From: Cytophagales bacterium UBA2561
GTDB taxonomy: Bacteria; Bacteroidota; Bacteroidia; Cytophagales; Thermoflexibacteraceae
DNA: 64,000 nt
Direction of reading: 5' to 3'
NCBI GenBank assembly: GCA_002340355.1
Contig: DDLX01000027.1
Location: forward strand, 162,207 to 226,206
Shown: in pieces, positions 9,221 to 18,134 of the stretch
How the letters are laid out: each line of letters begins with the position of its first letter
Numbering within the stretch: position 1 is the first letter of the stretch
Translations under genes and position numbers: made by a program
Notes under the pieces: model-generated
What the model was told of the DNA's origin: nothing
The model's input: the letters and a program-made list of their open reading frames with translations, nothing else
The model's database searches: none

Positions 9221-9376
9221 ATCCTGTAAAATACTGATTATCAAGTTAAATATTTTTGTTAGTATTCTTACACTTAAGATTAATACCAGTGGGGAATGAG
9301 GTTTCTTTGAAAACTAACAAAAATCCGCAATTTTCAGTTAAGCTTAGATGAGTTTCTGTCAAAAAATCACGTAAAA

Positions 9377-9937
9377 ATGGATACGATTTCAAAAAGTTGG
9401 ATTTATGAAGAAGTAGAAGGAAAACCGATTTATTACAAAGGTTATCAAGAAAAATCAACTCAAAATCAAGCCACTGAAAAAATGGGAAGTAGTTATTTAC
9501 AATCCTTGATTATCACCGAATTAGTATTCTTTTTACGTTCCCATCTTGGGAAAGAATTTCAAATTTTGACCAATGAATTAGGTTTAAAATTTGGTCAAAA
9601 ATCCCGAAGGTCAGCCGATATTGCGATTTATACCAAAGACAAATTAGCCAATCAAAAACCGACTAATAAATATTTGGAAATCCCTCCCGATATAGTTTTA
9701 GAAATTGATACCAAAGCCGAACTAAGCGAATTGCAAGACCCATTCAGTTATTACCACAAAAAAACGGATGAATTATTAAATTTTGGGGTGCAAAAAGTAA
9801 TTTGGATTTTTACAGATTCGCAGAAAATTATGGTATCTGAAAAAAATAAACCTTGGCTTACTGTAAACTGGACAGATGAAGTAGAAATTATCCAAAACCT
9901 GACCGTAAACATACAGGATTTATTAGACCAAATTTAA
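9377..9937 (+). CDS. Uma2 family restriction-endonuclease-like protein
   Basis: This 186-residue protein has the PD-(D/E)xK fold of the Uma2/DUF820 family. Visible are an N-terminal KMGSSYLQSLIITELVFFLRSHL helix region, the SADIAIY strand with Asp81, and PPDIVLEIDTK with Glu109 and Lys113. The active-site pattern is near complete. Uma2 proteins are abundant in filamentous bacteria and cyanobacteria and their role is unknown. It is a single gene with 156 bases upstream, and ends at a bidirectional terminator shared with rplT. Confidence 0.85.
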   Translation: MDTISKSWIYEEVEGKPIYYKGYQEKSTQNQATEKMGSSYLQSLIITELVFFLRSHLGKEFQILTNELGLKFGQKSRRSADIAIYTKDKLANQKPTNKYLEIPPDIVLEIDTKAELSELQDPFSYYHKKTDELLNFGVQKVIWIFTDSQKIMVSEKNKPWLTVNWTDEVEIIQNLTVNIQDLLDQI

Positions 9938-9966
9938 TCATACCTCAAGAAAAAATAATTCAAAAT

Positions 9967-10000
9967 AAAAAAAGGCTTTCATCTCTGAAAGCCTTTTACT
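9967..10000. terminator. Bidirectional intrinsic terminator between the Uma2 gene and rplT
   Basis: AAAGGCTTTC (9971-9980) pairs perfectly with GAAAGCCTTT (9987-9996) around the 6-base loop ATCTCT. A and T tracts flank it, so it can stop both the rightward Uma2 and the leftward rplT transcripts. Confidence 0.85.
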
Positions 10001-10019
10001 TTTTTCAAAAAAATAGAAA

Positions 10020-10370
10020 CTATGCGTCTTTAACTTTATCGACCACCGCTTTGAATGCTTCAGGATGGTTCATGGCTAAGTCAGCTAATACTTTTCGGTT
10101 TAAATCAATATTTGCTTTTTTGGCTTTACCCATAAATTGCGAATAAGACAAACCGTGCAAACGTGCGCCTGCATTGATACGCTGAATCCATAATCGACGG
10201 AATTCACGTTTTTTGACTTTGCGGTCACGGTAAGCATACTGCAAACCTTTTTCTACCGCATTTTTAGCTACTGTCCAGACATTTTTTCGTCTTCCCCAAT
10301 AGCCCTTGGCTAATTTGAGGGTTCTTTTACGTCGCGCTCGTGAGGCGACAGCATTTACGGAACGTGGCAT
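10020..10370 (-). CDS. rplT: 50S ribosomal protein L20
   Basis: The 116-residue basic protein is full-length L20 (MPRSVNAVASRARRKRTLKLAKGYWGRRK, then the ISYSQF-equivalent LSYSQFMGKAKKANIDLNRKVLADLA). It binds 23S rRNA early in 50S assembly. It lies 118 bases downstream of rpmI and is read with it. In many bacteria L20 represses this operon through a leader RNA; no such structure could be identified here by eye. infC, the usual first gene, is missing from the cluster. Confidence 0.98.
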   Translation of the reverse strand: MPRSVNAVASRARRKRTLKLAKGYWGRRKNVWTVAKNAVEKGLQYAYRDRKVKKREFRRLWIQRINAGARLHGLSYSQFMGKAKKANIDLNRKVLADLAMNHPEAFKAVVDKVKDA

Positions 10371-10488
10371 AATTTGTTACATTTTTGACGGATGGCGAAT
10401 TTATTAAACAATGTGATTATCAATTACTTAAAACCATCAATCGGGTAATGAATAAAAACCAATTTAAAAAAATAAAACAACAAGCTAA

Positions 10489-10686
10489 TTATCCAATTCG
10501 GAGCAACTGCTTGATATTGTTTTCATCTGACTTATGAACTAAACCAGCTTTAGTTAAACGACGCTTACGTTTAGTTGACTTTTTGGTCAAAATATGACTT
10601 TTGAAAGCGTGCTTGCGTTTAATTTTACCAGAACCTGTTAGCTTAAATCGCTTTTTAGCTCCTGAACAAGGTTTAACTTTAGGCAT
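10489..10686 (-). CDS. rpmI: 50S ribosomal protein L35
   Basis: The 65-residue protein is L35: MPKVKPCSGAKKRFKLTGSGKIKRKHAFKSH, then LTKKSTKRKRRLTKAG. The open frame extends upstream by 18 codons, but ATG 10686 gives the universal MPK start. It begins the rpmI-rplT pair. Upstream lies 230 bases, the ferredoxin terminator and then the ferredoxin gene, so there is no infC ahead of it. Confidence 0.97.
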   Translation of the reverse strand: MPKVKPCSGAKKRFKLTGSGKIKRKHAFKSHILTKKSTKRKRRLTKAGLVHKSDENNIKQLLRIG

Positions 10687-10854
10687 TGTATTGTAAATTA
10701 AAATAATTCGAAATCCAATTTTAAGAGCGCAAAAGTACAAATAAAAATAAAAATGTCCGAATTTTTCAAACTTTAAATTTTCAAACTCATAAGAATTAAA
10801 CCATTATAAAATTTTATAAATCATCCATTCAGATGGTTCAAGTCAATTGTTCTA

Positions 10855-10893
10855 ACAAAAAAACCTACCCAATCGTTAAAATTTGGTAGGTTT
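10855..10893 (-). terminator. Intrinsic terminator of the ferredoxin gene
   Basis: On the minus strand AAACCTACC (10893-10885) pairs with GGTAGGTTT (10869-10861) around a 15-base loop, followed by a run of seven T. It lies 25 bases past the ferredoxin stop codon. Confidence 0.8.
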
Positions 10894-10917
10894 AAAATCA
10901 TATTTATCTAAAACTAC

Positions 10918-11238
10918 TTAGTCATCTTCACCCAAAAGTCGGATAACCATCTGATGATTACTATCATTCGGACGAATCTGACAGGCTAAACGACTATTCT
11001 CCTCAGTATTAAACAAAGTATCTAACATTTCTTCCTCTGCTTCAGTGCGCTCACCAACTTCTCCTTCCAAGACTTCAATATGACAAGTCGCACAAAGTGC
11101 CATTCCTCCACAAATTGCCTCAATCGGATATTCGTAAGATTTTAAAATTTCCATCAAGTTCATACCCATATCCGTAGGTACTTCTAAAGGTGTGCGTTCT
11201 CCGCTTTCCTCCTCCATATAAATCGTGATGTTCTCCAT
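10918..11238 (-). CDS. 2Fe-2S ferredoxin (adrenodoxin type)
   Basis: The 106-residue protein has four cluster cysteines: Cys43, Cys49 and Cys52 in CGGMALCATC (C-x5-C-x2-C) and Cys86 in SRLACQI. The C-x5-C spacing and the C-terminal VIRLLGEDD mark the vertebrate/adrenodoxin and Isc-type ferredoxins rather than plant-type ones. It is acidic, as expected for an electron carrier. Likely roles are electron supply to Fe-S assembly or to a monooxygenase; the partner reductase is not in the window. It is monocistronic with its own terminator. Confidence 0.92.
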   Translation of the reverse strand: MENITIYMEEESGERTPLEVPTDMGMNLMEILKSYEYPIEAICGGMALCATCHIEVLEGEVGERTEAEEEMLDTLFNTEENSRLACQIRPNDSNHQMVIRLLGEDD

Positions 11239-11599
11239 TTTTTTAGGATTTCAAATTTCACCATAAAAGGTAAGGGCGCAAAAATAAGAAAGACTTCTTT
11301 TCTTTTGATAGACCATTACGGTTGTTTATCGAAAAAAAGAAAATTATCTTCTCAAAATTGATTTCAAAGCTCCTCTAAAAATATAATAAAATGCATTATT
11401 ACTTAGTAACATTTTCTTCATACCACCAATACATTTTATAGTCTTTTTTACAGAAAATAGGACAAAATATCCTCTTTTTTAACCCTTACTCTTCTCAAAG
11501 TACCCGAAAAATTAATAATAGAATAAGAATAAAACCCTATTTGTGAATTATATTTGTCAAGGTAGCATACATCCAAATATTAAAAAAATCAAAACAAAT
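11239..11599. promoter_or_regulatory. Divergent intergenic region with a -7 element for ppc
   Basis: This AT-rich 361-base gap separates the leftward ferredoxin gene from ppc. TATATTTG at 11549-11556 matches the Bacteroidota -7 consensus TAnnTTTG and lies 43 bases before the ppc ATG. I find no TTG at the usual -33 distance, so the assignment rests on the -7 element alone. No gene or RNA is apparent. Confidence 0.45.
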
Positions 11600-14332
11600 A
11601 TGACGACCACAGATGCACTGATTAATCCCCAAAAAATCGAAGCAGATGCCGAATTTTTGTTGGGTTGTTTCCAAGAGGTTCTCAAAGAAACAGGCGACCA
11701 CGAACTTGCCGAAAGCCTCGAAAAACCCGAAATTGAAATTCAACCCCTTCGGACTGCACAAGTTTACTCGATGGTATTTCAATTGTTGAATATGGTCGAA
11801 GAAAATGCCGCCGCACAATATCGGCGATCTCTCGAAACCGAACACGGCTTAAAGCATTTATCAGGACTTTGGGGCAAAAATTTTGATACGCTCAAAACAG
11901 CAGGTGTTTTACCCGAAACAATCGCCAAAGCCTTATCTGAAATTCGGATTGAACCTGTTTTGACTGCTCACCCTACCGAAGCTAAACGTTCAACTGTTTT
12001 GGAACACCATCGGGATTTGTATTTGCTTTTAGTCAAAAAAGAATATGGTGATTATTGGACTCCTTCCGAAAAACATGAAATTCGGGAAGAAATCAAGACT
12101 TCCTTAGAGCGACTTTGGCGCACAGGTGAGATTTTTCTGGAGAAGCCCAATGTAACTTCCGAATTGCAAAATGTAATTTATTACCTCCGAAATGTTTTCC
12201 CAATAGTCTTACCTATTTTGGATTTTCGATTGCGTCAGGCGTGGGAAGAGGCTCAATTTGACCCTAAGTTATTAGAGTCGGTGGATAGTTTACCTCGTGT
12301 TTCTTTTGGCGATTGGGTTGGTGGTGATAGGGATGGTCATCCGCTTGTAACTGCCGAAGTTACTCATTTTACACTCCACGAATTACGTAAAAATGCCATT
12401 GAATTGATCGACCAACATTTGACGGATTTGGTCATCAAATTGAGTTTGTCCATGAATCGGCAAGAAACCCCCGATGATTTGCTCAATTACATTTATAAAT
12501 TATCAAATGAACTGGGTAAGAAAGGAGCAAAAGCCCTCAAACGAAATGCTGGAGAGCCTTGGCGACAATTTTTGAATTTGATACGCGTGAAGTTGCCAAA
12601 TCCCAAAAACGAATCAAGCGGAAAATCTTACAAAAATGCTGATGAGTTGGTAACTGATTTGAAATTTATGTCTCAAACTCTCCGAGAAGTTGGAGCCGAA
12701 CGCATTGTAAAGCAAGATATTGAGCCATTAATTCGGTTGGTCAAAACGTTTGGGTTTCATTTGGCGGTTTTAGATATTCGACAAAATAGTACTTTTCATG
12801 ATAAAGCCATTTCGCAATTAATGAAAGTGGCGGGAGGTTTTGATAACACTAATTTTGCCGAATGGTCAGAAGAAAAACGCCTCCGATTTTTAAATAAAGA
12901 ATTAAGTTATCAGCGTCCATTTACACAAGCTGGAGTTTCGGTTGGAAAAGAAGCTGATGCCATTTTGAGTTGTTATAGAACAGTGGCTCAGTACATTAAA
13001 AAATATGGACAAGATGGAATAGGTTCGTTTATTATCAGTATGACCCGAAGTGTGTCCGATTTATTGACCGTTTATTTGTTGTGTCGAGAAGTGGGACTAA
13101 CTTTTATGACTGACGAAGGTGCAGTTTGTCAAATGCCTGTTGTGCCGTTGTTCGAAACAGTCGATGACTTACAAGCCAGTCCAGAAATTTTACAAAACTT
13201 TTTGGAACATCCTATTACGCAAAGAAGCCTTGAGTTTCAACGTAAATCACAAAATGAAAAAATTCCTGTTCAACAAGTTATGGTTGGATATAGCGATAGT
13301 AATAAGGATGGGGGAATTTTTTCAGGGCTTTGGAATTTGAATCGGGCGCAAAACATATTGGCAGATATTGGCAAAGAAAAAGGTGTAAAATTACGATTTT
13401 TTCACGGACGAGGCGGGACAGTTAGTCGAGGGGCGGGACCTACTCACCGCTTTATCAATGGTTTGCCTCACGATTCAATTAATGGTGATTTTCGACTTAC
13501 GGAACAAGGGGAAAGTATTTCTCAAAAATATGCCAACCGTTTAACCAATGCCTACAACTTGGAATTACTGTTAGCAGGTGTGACAGGAAAAACTTTACTT
13601 CATCAACATTTCGAAAAGACAGGACATATTTTAGATGATTTATTGGATGATTTAGCCGAAGAAAGTCGGGAAACTTACGCCAAACTCTTGCGAACCGATG
13701 GATTTTTGCAATTTTTTGCTGAAGCTACTCCAATTGATGTTATCGAATCCAGTCGAATTGGCTCACGACCCGCCCGAAGAACAGGTAAACGAAGTTTAGG
13801 AGATTTACGAGCAATTCCTTGGGTTTTTAGTTGGAGTCAATCCCGATTTTATTTGTCGGGTTGGTTTGGAGTCGGAACAGCACTCGAAAACTTGCAACAA
13901 AATGACCCTGAAAAATTTGCGCTTCTCAAAAAACACGCTGTCGAATATGCTCCTTTTCGCTATATTTTAACCAATGTTAGTTCCAGTATTTTGAATTCAG
14001 ATACCGAAATTATGGAAGCCTACGCCAATATGATGACTGACGAAACGGTCAAAAAACGATTATTTGGAATGGTGATGGAAGAATTTGGGCGTGCCAGAAA
14101 AATGTTAGAATTGATTTATGGACAAACTTTAGAATCTCGTCGCCCCAAAACCGTAAGACTTTTAGGAATACGTAGCCGAAAACTCAAGGCATTGCATTTA
14201 TATCAAATCCAACTGATTCAGACGTGGCGAAAACTAAAAGAAGAAGGTAAAACGAAGGAAGCTGAAAAAATGCTCTCTGAGTTATTACTTTCGGTCAATG
14301 CGATTGCGGGAGGTTTGCGAACTACAGGATAA
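11600..14332 (+). CDS. ppc: Phosphoenolpyruvate carboxylase
   Basis: The 910-residue enzyme carboxylates PEP to oxaloacetate and refills the TCA cycle. Key blocks are VLTAHPTEAKRSTVL (active-site His), FGDWVGGDRDGHPLVT, GYSDSNKDGGIFSG, FHGRGGTVSRGAGPTH with the catalytic loop, and SRIGSRPARRTGKRSLGDLRAIPWVFSWSQSR. The frame is open to a TTG at 11543, but that start would overlap the -7 element; ATG 11600 gives a normal length. The C-terminus ends NAIAGGLRTTG, close to the canonical tail. It is a single-gene unit. Confidence 0.97.
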   Translation: MTTTDALINPQKIEADAEFLLGCFQEVLKETGDHELAESLEKPEIEIQPLRTAQVYSMVFQLLNMVEENAAAQYRRSLETEHGLKHLSGLWGKNFDTLKTAGVLPETIAKALSEIRIEPVLTAHPTEAKRSTVLEHHRDLYLLLVKKEYGDYWTPSEKHEIREEIKTSLERLWRTGEIFLEKPNVTSELQNVIYYLRNVFPIVLPILDFRLRQAWEEAQFDPKLLESVDSLPRVSFGDWVGGDRDGHPLVTAEVTHFTLHELRKNAIELIDQHLTDLVIKLSLSMNRQETPDDLLNYIYKLSNELGKKGAKALKRNAGEPWRQFLNLIRVKLPNPKNESSGKSYKNADELVTDLKFMSQTLREVGAERIVKQDIEPLIRLVKTFGFHLAVLDIRQNSTFHDKAISQLMKVAGGFDNTNFAEWSEEKRLRFLNKELSYQRPFTQAGVSVGKEADAILSCYRTVAQYIKKYGQDGIGSFIISMTRSVSDLLTVYLLCREVGLTFMTDEGAVCQMPVVPLFETVDDLQASPEILQNFLEHPITQRSLEFQRKSQNEKIPVQQVMVGYSDSNKDGGIFSGLWNLNRAQNILADIGKEKGVKLRFFHGRGGTVSRGAGPTHRFINGLPHDSINGDFRLTEQGESISQKYANRLTNAYNLELLLAGVTGKTLLHQHFEKTGHILDDLLDDLAEESRETYAKLLRTDGFLQFFAEATPIDVIESSRIGSRPARRTGKRSLGDLRAIPWVFSWSQSRFYLSGWFGVGTALENLQQNDPEKFALLKKHAVEYAPFRYILTNVSSSILNSDTEIMEAYANMMTDETVKKRLFGMVMEEFGRARKMLELIYGQTLESRRPKTVRLLGIRSRKLKALHLYQIQLIQTWRKLKEEGKTKEAEKMLSELLLSVNAIAGGLRTTG

Positions 14333-14359
14333 AAAATCTTTGAAAAATAGTATAAAATT

Positions 14360-14412
14360 GCTGGTGTCACTTCGTGCAAATACCTTTGTTATTTTAGCGT
14401 AGCGACACCAAC
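14360..14412. repeat. Imperfect inverted repeat downstream of ppc
   Basis: GCTGGTGTCACTTCG (14360-14374) pairs imperfectly with CGTAGCGACACCAAC (14398-14412) around a 23-base loop. There is an A tract after it, giving a T run only on the minus strand, so it is a poor rightward terminator. It marks the left edge of the accessory island and may be an intergenic palindromic element. Confidence 0.5.
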
Positions 14413-14457
14413 AAAAAAACCATTCATAACAACCTAATAATCAATATTTAAGCATTT

Positions 14458-15145
14458 ATGAATCCAACACAACAACAAATTCATTAATGAAGATAGTTTT
14501 TCCGAAGTTTTTAAGTTATTAAAATTACAAAATTCCCATCTTCAAGAAATTAACCGTTTAAAAAATACTTTCATTCAAGGGAAACACGATATTGATTTTG
14601 TACAACAATTAAGAACTCTGACTGATACTATTTTTGAAAATTTGTCAAACTCTAAATCTCAAAACCAAATGATTGAAGTAACCGAATTAGCCAATACGCT
14701 TTATACTGCTGTCATTGCAGGCTATGGCGTAGAATTGTTGAAAGGTGTAGGAATTAATTTTACCTACGACAAACTCAAACATTCAGATAAACTTAAGAAA
14801 ATCAGCCAAAAAACAATTGATTTCTTGAAGGGGAAAGAGGAGGCTCATAAAGAAGTCAAACTTTTAAAATACGCTGTAAATGAGCAAGATAAAGAAGATT
14901 TTAAGGAACAATCCGAAACGGTCAAAGAAATCCTAAAAATGACCCTTGAAGATCATCCTGATTTCAAAAAAGAAATTGAGAATATCCTTAATGGATTAGA
15001 TGGGGAAACCAAAAACGAACTCAGCAAAGCCACACAGCATATTACTATCCAAAACTCTAAAAATGTTATGGTTGGAAATACGTTTGAAAAAATAGGTGGA
15101 AGTATCCAAATTGGAGATAATAGCGAAAATAAAAACGAAAAATAA
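14458..15145 (+). CDS. Helical protein with C-terminal amyloid-like motif; first gene of MNT-HEPN-STAND operon, frameshifted near the start
   Basis: I do not recognise the family. Correcting one extra base near 14478 joins ATG 14458 (MNPTQQQ) to the long frame that continues FINEDSFSEVF and gives 228 residues; without it the frame has no ATG, only CTG 14618 or TTG 14642. Residues up to about 190 are charged helices with one apolar stretch, TLYTAVIAGYGVELLKG. The C-terminus holds the 22-residue motif NSKN-x3-G-x2-F-x4-G-x3-IGD (bases about 15050-15117), which recurs at the N-terminus of the STAND protein three genes on. The next start codon is 3 bases after the stop. By analogy with amyloid-paired effectors of NLRs it could be the effector; that is inference. 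Confidence 0.7.
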
Positions 15146-15148
15146 ATC

Positions 15149-15469
15149 ATGCAAATTTCTGATAATCACTGGCTTTATCAACTCAAGGCGGATATTCAAA
15201 AAATTGAACCGACTGCTCAACTCATTTTATACGGTAGTCGGGCGAGAGGCGATGCCAAACCTGACTCGGATTGGGATTTATTGCTTTTGACCGATAAACC
15301 CAAACTTTCTTTTGAAGAAAGAATGAAAATAATTCGTCCAATTACTCTGATGGAATTAGAATTAGAAGCTGTTTTAAGTTTACAGATTTTTAATCATGAA
15401 GAGTGGAACACAAAATTCCGAGTCACACCTTATTTTCAAAATGTTCAACAGGAGGGGATTTTGGTATGA
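15149..15469 (+). CDS. Minimal nucleotidyltransferase (MNT), partner of HEPN
   Basis: The 106-residue protein has the polymerase-beta fold signature LILYGSRARGDAKPDSDWDLLLL: Gly29-Ser30 and metal-binding Asp41 and Asp43 are intact. In MNT-HEPN pairs such as MntA-HepT, the transferase adds AMP to the HEPN toxin and neutralises it. The stop codon overlaps the next ATG (ATGA at 15466-15469), so MNT and HEPN are translationally coupled. The unusual feature is its place inside an operon with a STAND NTPase. The small size is normal for MNTs. Confidence 0.9.
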   Translation: MQISDNHWLYQLKADIQKIEPTAQLILYGSRARGDAKPDSDWDLLLLTDKPKLSFEERMKIIRPITLMELELEAVLSLQIFNHEEWNTKFRVTPYFQNVQQEGILV

Positions 15470-15861
15470 CTTCCAAAGAAAAACAAGATTACATTCGTTA
15501 TCGCCTCGAAAAAGCAGAGGAAACTCTAAAAGTAGCACAAGTTAATGGCAATCTCGGCTTTTGGAATACTTGTGCCAATCGACTTTATTATGCTTCATTT
15601 TATGCGATTACTGCTTTGCTTTTGTATCATGGACATCCAACTCAAACCCACAAAGGCGTAAAAATACTTTTCGCAAAACTTTTTATCAAAACCCAAAAAA
15701 TTGATATTATTCATAATGATATTTACACTGAACTTTTTAACAAACGACAAGCAGGCGATTATGCCGATTTGATTGACTGGACAGAAGATGATATTTTGCC
15801 CTTAATCCAACCAACCAGAAATTTAATCCAGACCGTTAAAAATTTGATTCCCAATGACTAA
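15466..15861 (+). CDS. HEPN domain protein
   Basis: The 131-residue all-helical protein belongs to the HEPN superfamily, recognised by CANRLYYASFYAITALLLYHG, THKGVKILFAKLF and the C-terminal NKRQAGDYADLIDW. I do not see the RX4-6H nuclease motif of HepT-type toxins, so it may be a non-nuclease or divergent member. The start is ATG 15466, which overlaps the MNT stop; an upstream in-frame start at 15403 would lie deep inside the MNT gene. Its own TAA (15859-15861) overlaps the ATG of the STAND gene by 8 bases. The dense coupling suggests one functional complex. Confidence 0.87.
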   Translation: MTSKEKQDYIRYRLEKAEETLKVAQVNGNLGFWNTCANRLYYASFYAITALLLYHGHPTQTHKGVKILFAKLFIKTQKIDIIHNDIYTELFNKRQAGDYADLIDWTEDDILPLIQPTRNLIQTVKNLIPND

Positions 15862-18010
15862 AATTGACAATTCTAAAAACATTGTTTCGGGAAGTTCCTT
15901 TGGAAATGTAGAAGGGAATGTTCATATTGGAGATGTTACAAACTATGGTGAGAAGAAAACACCTCGTCTTTTATCCCTCAATAAACCTTTTTTTCCGCCT
16001 GTTTTTATGGGTCGAGATAGGGAATTAGAAATTGTTCATGATAAGCTTTTTGGTGGACAAAATTTCCTGATGTTGGTCAATGGTCAGGGCGGTATTGGAA
16101 AAACTTCTTTTGCGTCCAAATATTGGCAAAAATACGAACACGAATACTAGCATTTAGCATTTTTGTATGTCGAAAATAAGATTGCGGATGCTTTGCTGTA
16201 TATGGCTCGAAATTTAGGTTTGGAATTTCCGCCTAAATCAACAACAGCCGAACAGTTACAGCAATTGATAAATTACATTGCCGAACTCACAAAACCGTGT
16301 TTGTTGATTTTGGATAATGCCAATCACGAAGCCGATTTGAAGGAAAATATGACCTTTTTGCGCCAATGCGACAACTTCCATATTTTGATGACTTCTCGGC
16401 TGGCGGATTTTGAGTACAGCCAAAAACACAACTTGGGCGCACTGCAAAAACCCGATGCCTTGCAACTTTTCAAAACGCATTACAAGGCGATGGATGACGA
16501 AGAAGTTGCCCTTTTTGACGAAATTTATGAGGTGGCGGGTGGAAATACCCTTGTCTTGGAACTGCTTGCCAAAAATTTACGCCATTTCAATAACAAACTT
16601 CGCAAACGTTATACCTTCCAAAATTTGTTGGATAACCTCCAAAAAGGCTTGACCAAACTTTCGCAGCAACAAAAAGTCGATACCGTTTATCATGCCAAAG
16701 GAACGGGATTGCGAAATGAAACCCCCGAAGCAATTATTTTGGCGATGTACGACTTGACCGAACTGGACGACTACGAAAAACAATTGCTCTCTATTTTTGC
16801 CGTCTTGCCTGCCGAAAATATTGCTTTTGAGACGTTGGAAAAATTTGAAAATGCACCTGATTTAGACCAAAAACTGCTTGAGCTTGCTAAAAAAGGTTGG
16901 ATTGATTTTTATGAAGATGATGCAAGTTTTAAGGTAAGTTCTGTAATTCAGGAAATTACTAGGGTGAAGAATGAAAACAGACTTAGAGACGATGTTGAAA
17001 AGTTGATTGATTTTTTACAACAAGAATACGAACAAATTAGAACAGACAGAGTAAAAGGACATTGGTTAATTCCAATTATTGAAAACCTTTTAAAATATCT
17101 CCCTAAAGATTACTATTTAACTCGTTTTCAACAAAATCTGACAAATATTCTTGTGGATGTAGGAGAAATTCAGAAAGCCGAAAATAATGCAAAAAATCTA
17201 CTCTCAACTAATTTCATGTTTGAATTTGAAGGTAGGGGAATACAACTTTATATCATGGCGATTTGTAATCTTGCTACAATTTATATGAAACAATATAAAA
17301 TCAATGATGCTGTTGAACAATATAAAATAGCAGAGTCTTGGTTAAAAAAGATTCCAGAAGAAAACAGCGAAATATGGAGAAAGCTAATGTCTAATATATA
17401 TCATCATTTATCACTATGTTATGGAACACAACAAAACTTATCAAAACAAGAATACTATTTTAATAAAAGCCTTGAACTGCAATCAAATTATGATGCACAA
17501 ACTCTACTTGTACTCTCACATAAATACGAAAATGAGGGAAATTTAGCGAAAGCATATGAAGTTATAAGTCAAGCATTAGAAGATTTCAACACTCCTGAGA
17601 AGGAAAATAGTTTGATGTATGCCACTCTTTTAATTCGTTCCTCAGAACTGATTTTAAATTTTAGCGATGGAGAAGAAATTTCATTATTTTTTTTAAAAGA
17701 AGCGGAAAAAGTCTATCAAAATCAGCCTGTTAAAAATCCTGATAAAATTGAATTTTTATATCATCAGTTTGCACTAACTTATGAAAGACTTAGAAAATAC
17801 AAACAAGCGTTAAAATATTCTCAAAATGCTATTGATATATTTAATCTAAAATATGATGAAAACCATTCAAATTTTAAACCGTTGAATAATGCTTATCAAA
17901 GAATTAAAAATAAATTGCCGAAAAAGAAAGGAAAAACAGTAGGACGTAATAGCCCTTGTCCATGTGGAAGTGGCAAAAAGTATAAAAAATGTTGCGGAAA
18001 ATCGAAATAG
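15854..18010 (+). pseudogene. STAND (NB-ARC-like) NTPase with TPR-like repeats and SEC-C motif, interrupted by an in-frame TAG
   Basis: One frame of 719 codons is broken only by TAG at 16148-16150 (codon 99). Before it come the motif NSKN-x3-G-x2-F-x4-G-x3-IGD (residues 6-27) and the P-loop GQGGIGKTS (77-85). After it come HLAFLYVENKIADALL, Walker B CLLILDNAN (Asp154), the LMTSR sensor, a winged-helix-like region, TPR-like helical repeats (about 400-680) and a SEC-C zinc motif CPCGSGKKYKKCC at the end. A CAG-to-TAG change would explain the stop. The downstream part could restart at TTG 16163 but would lack the P-loop. Such NTPases act as threat sensors that oligomerise on activation. Alternatives are stop readthrough or a sequence error. 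Confidence 0.85.
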
Positions 18011-18021
18011 CCTTTCCAAAC

Positions 18022-18047
18022 CTATAAGGTTTTCTAAAACCTTATAG
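18022..18047. terminator. Perfect hairpin ending the STAND operon, first of four related copies
   Basis: CTATAAGGTTTT (18022-18033) and AAAACCTTATAG (18036-18047) form a 12-base-pair stem with a 2-base loop. Related elements follow the small genes of the array at 18906-18932, 19799-19826 and 20748-20774, each decayed to a different degree. All lie between convergent genes or at module ends, so the hairpin probably acts as a bidirectional terminator and as a module boundary. Confidence 0.7.
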
Positions 18048-18134
18048 ATTTAATAATTTGAAAATCAATAAAGTAAGACGAAACTTTACAAAGAAATCGT
18101 TTTTCAATATCTTTGAAACAAAGCCTCTGAAAAC

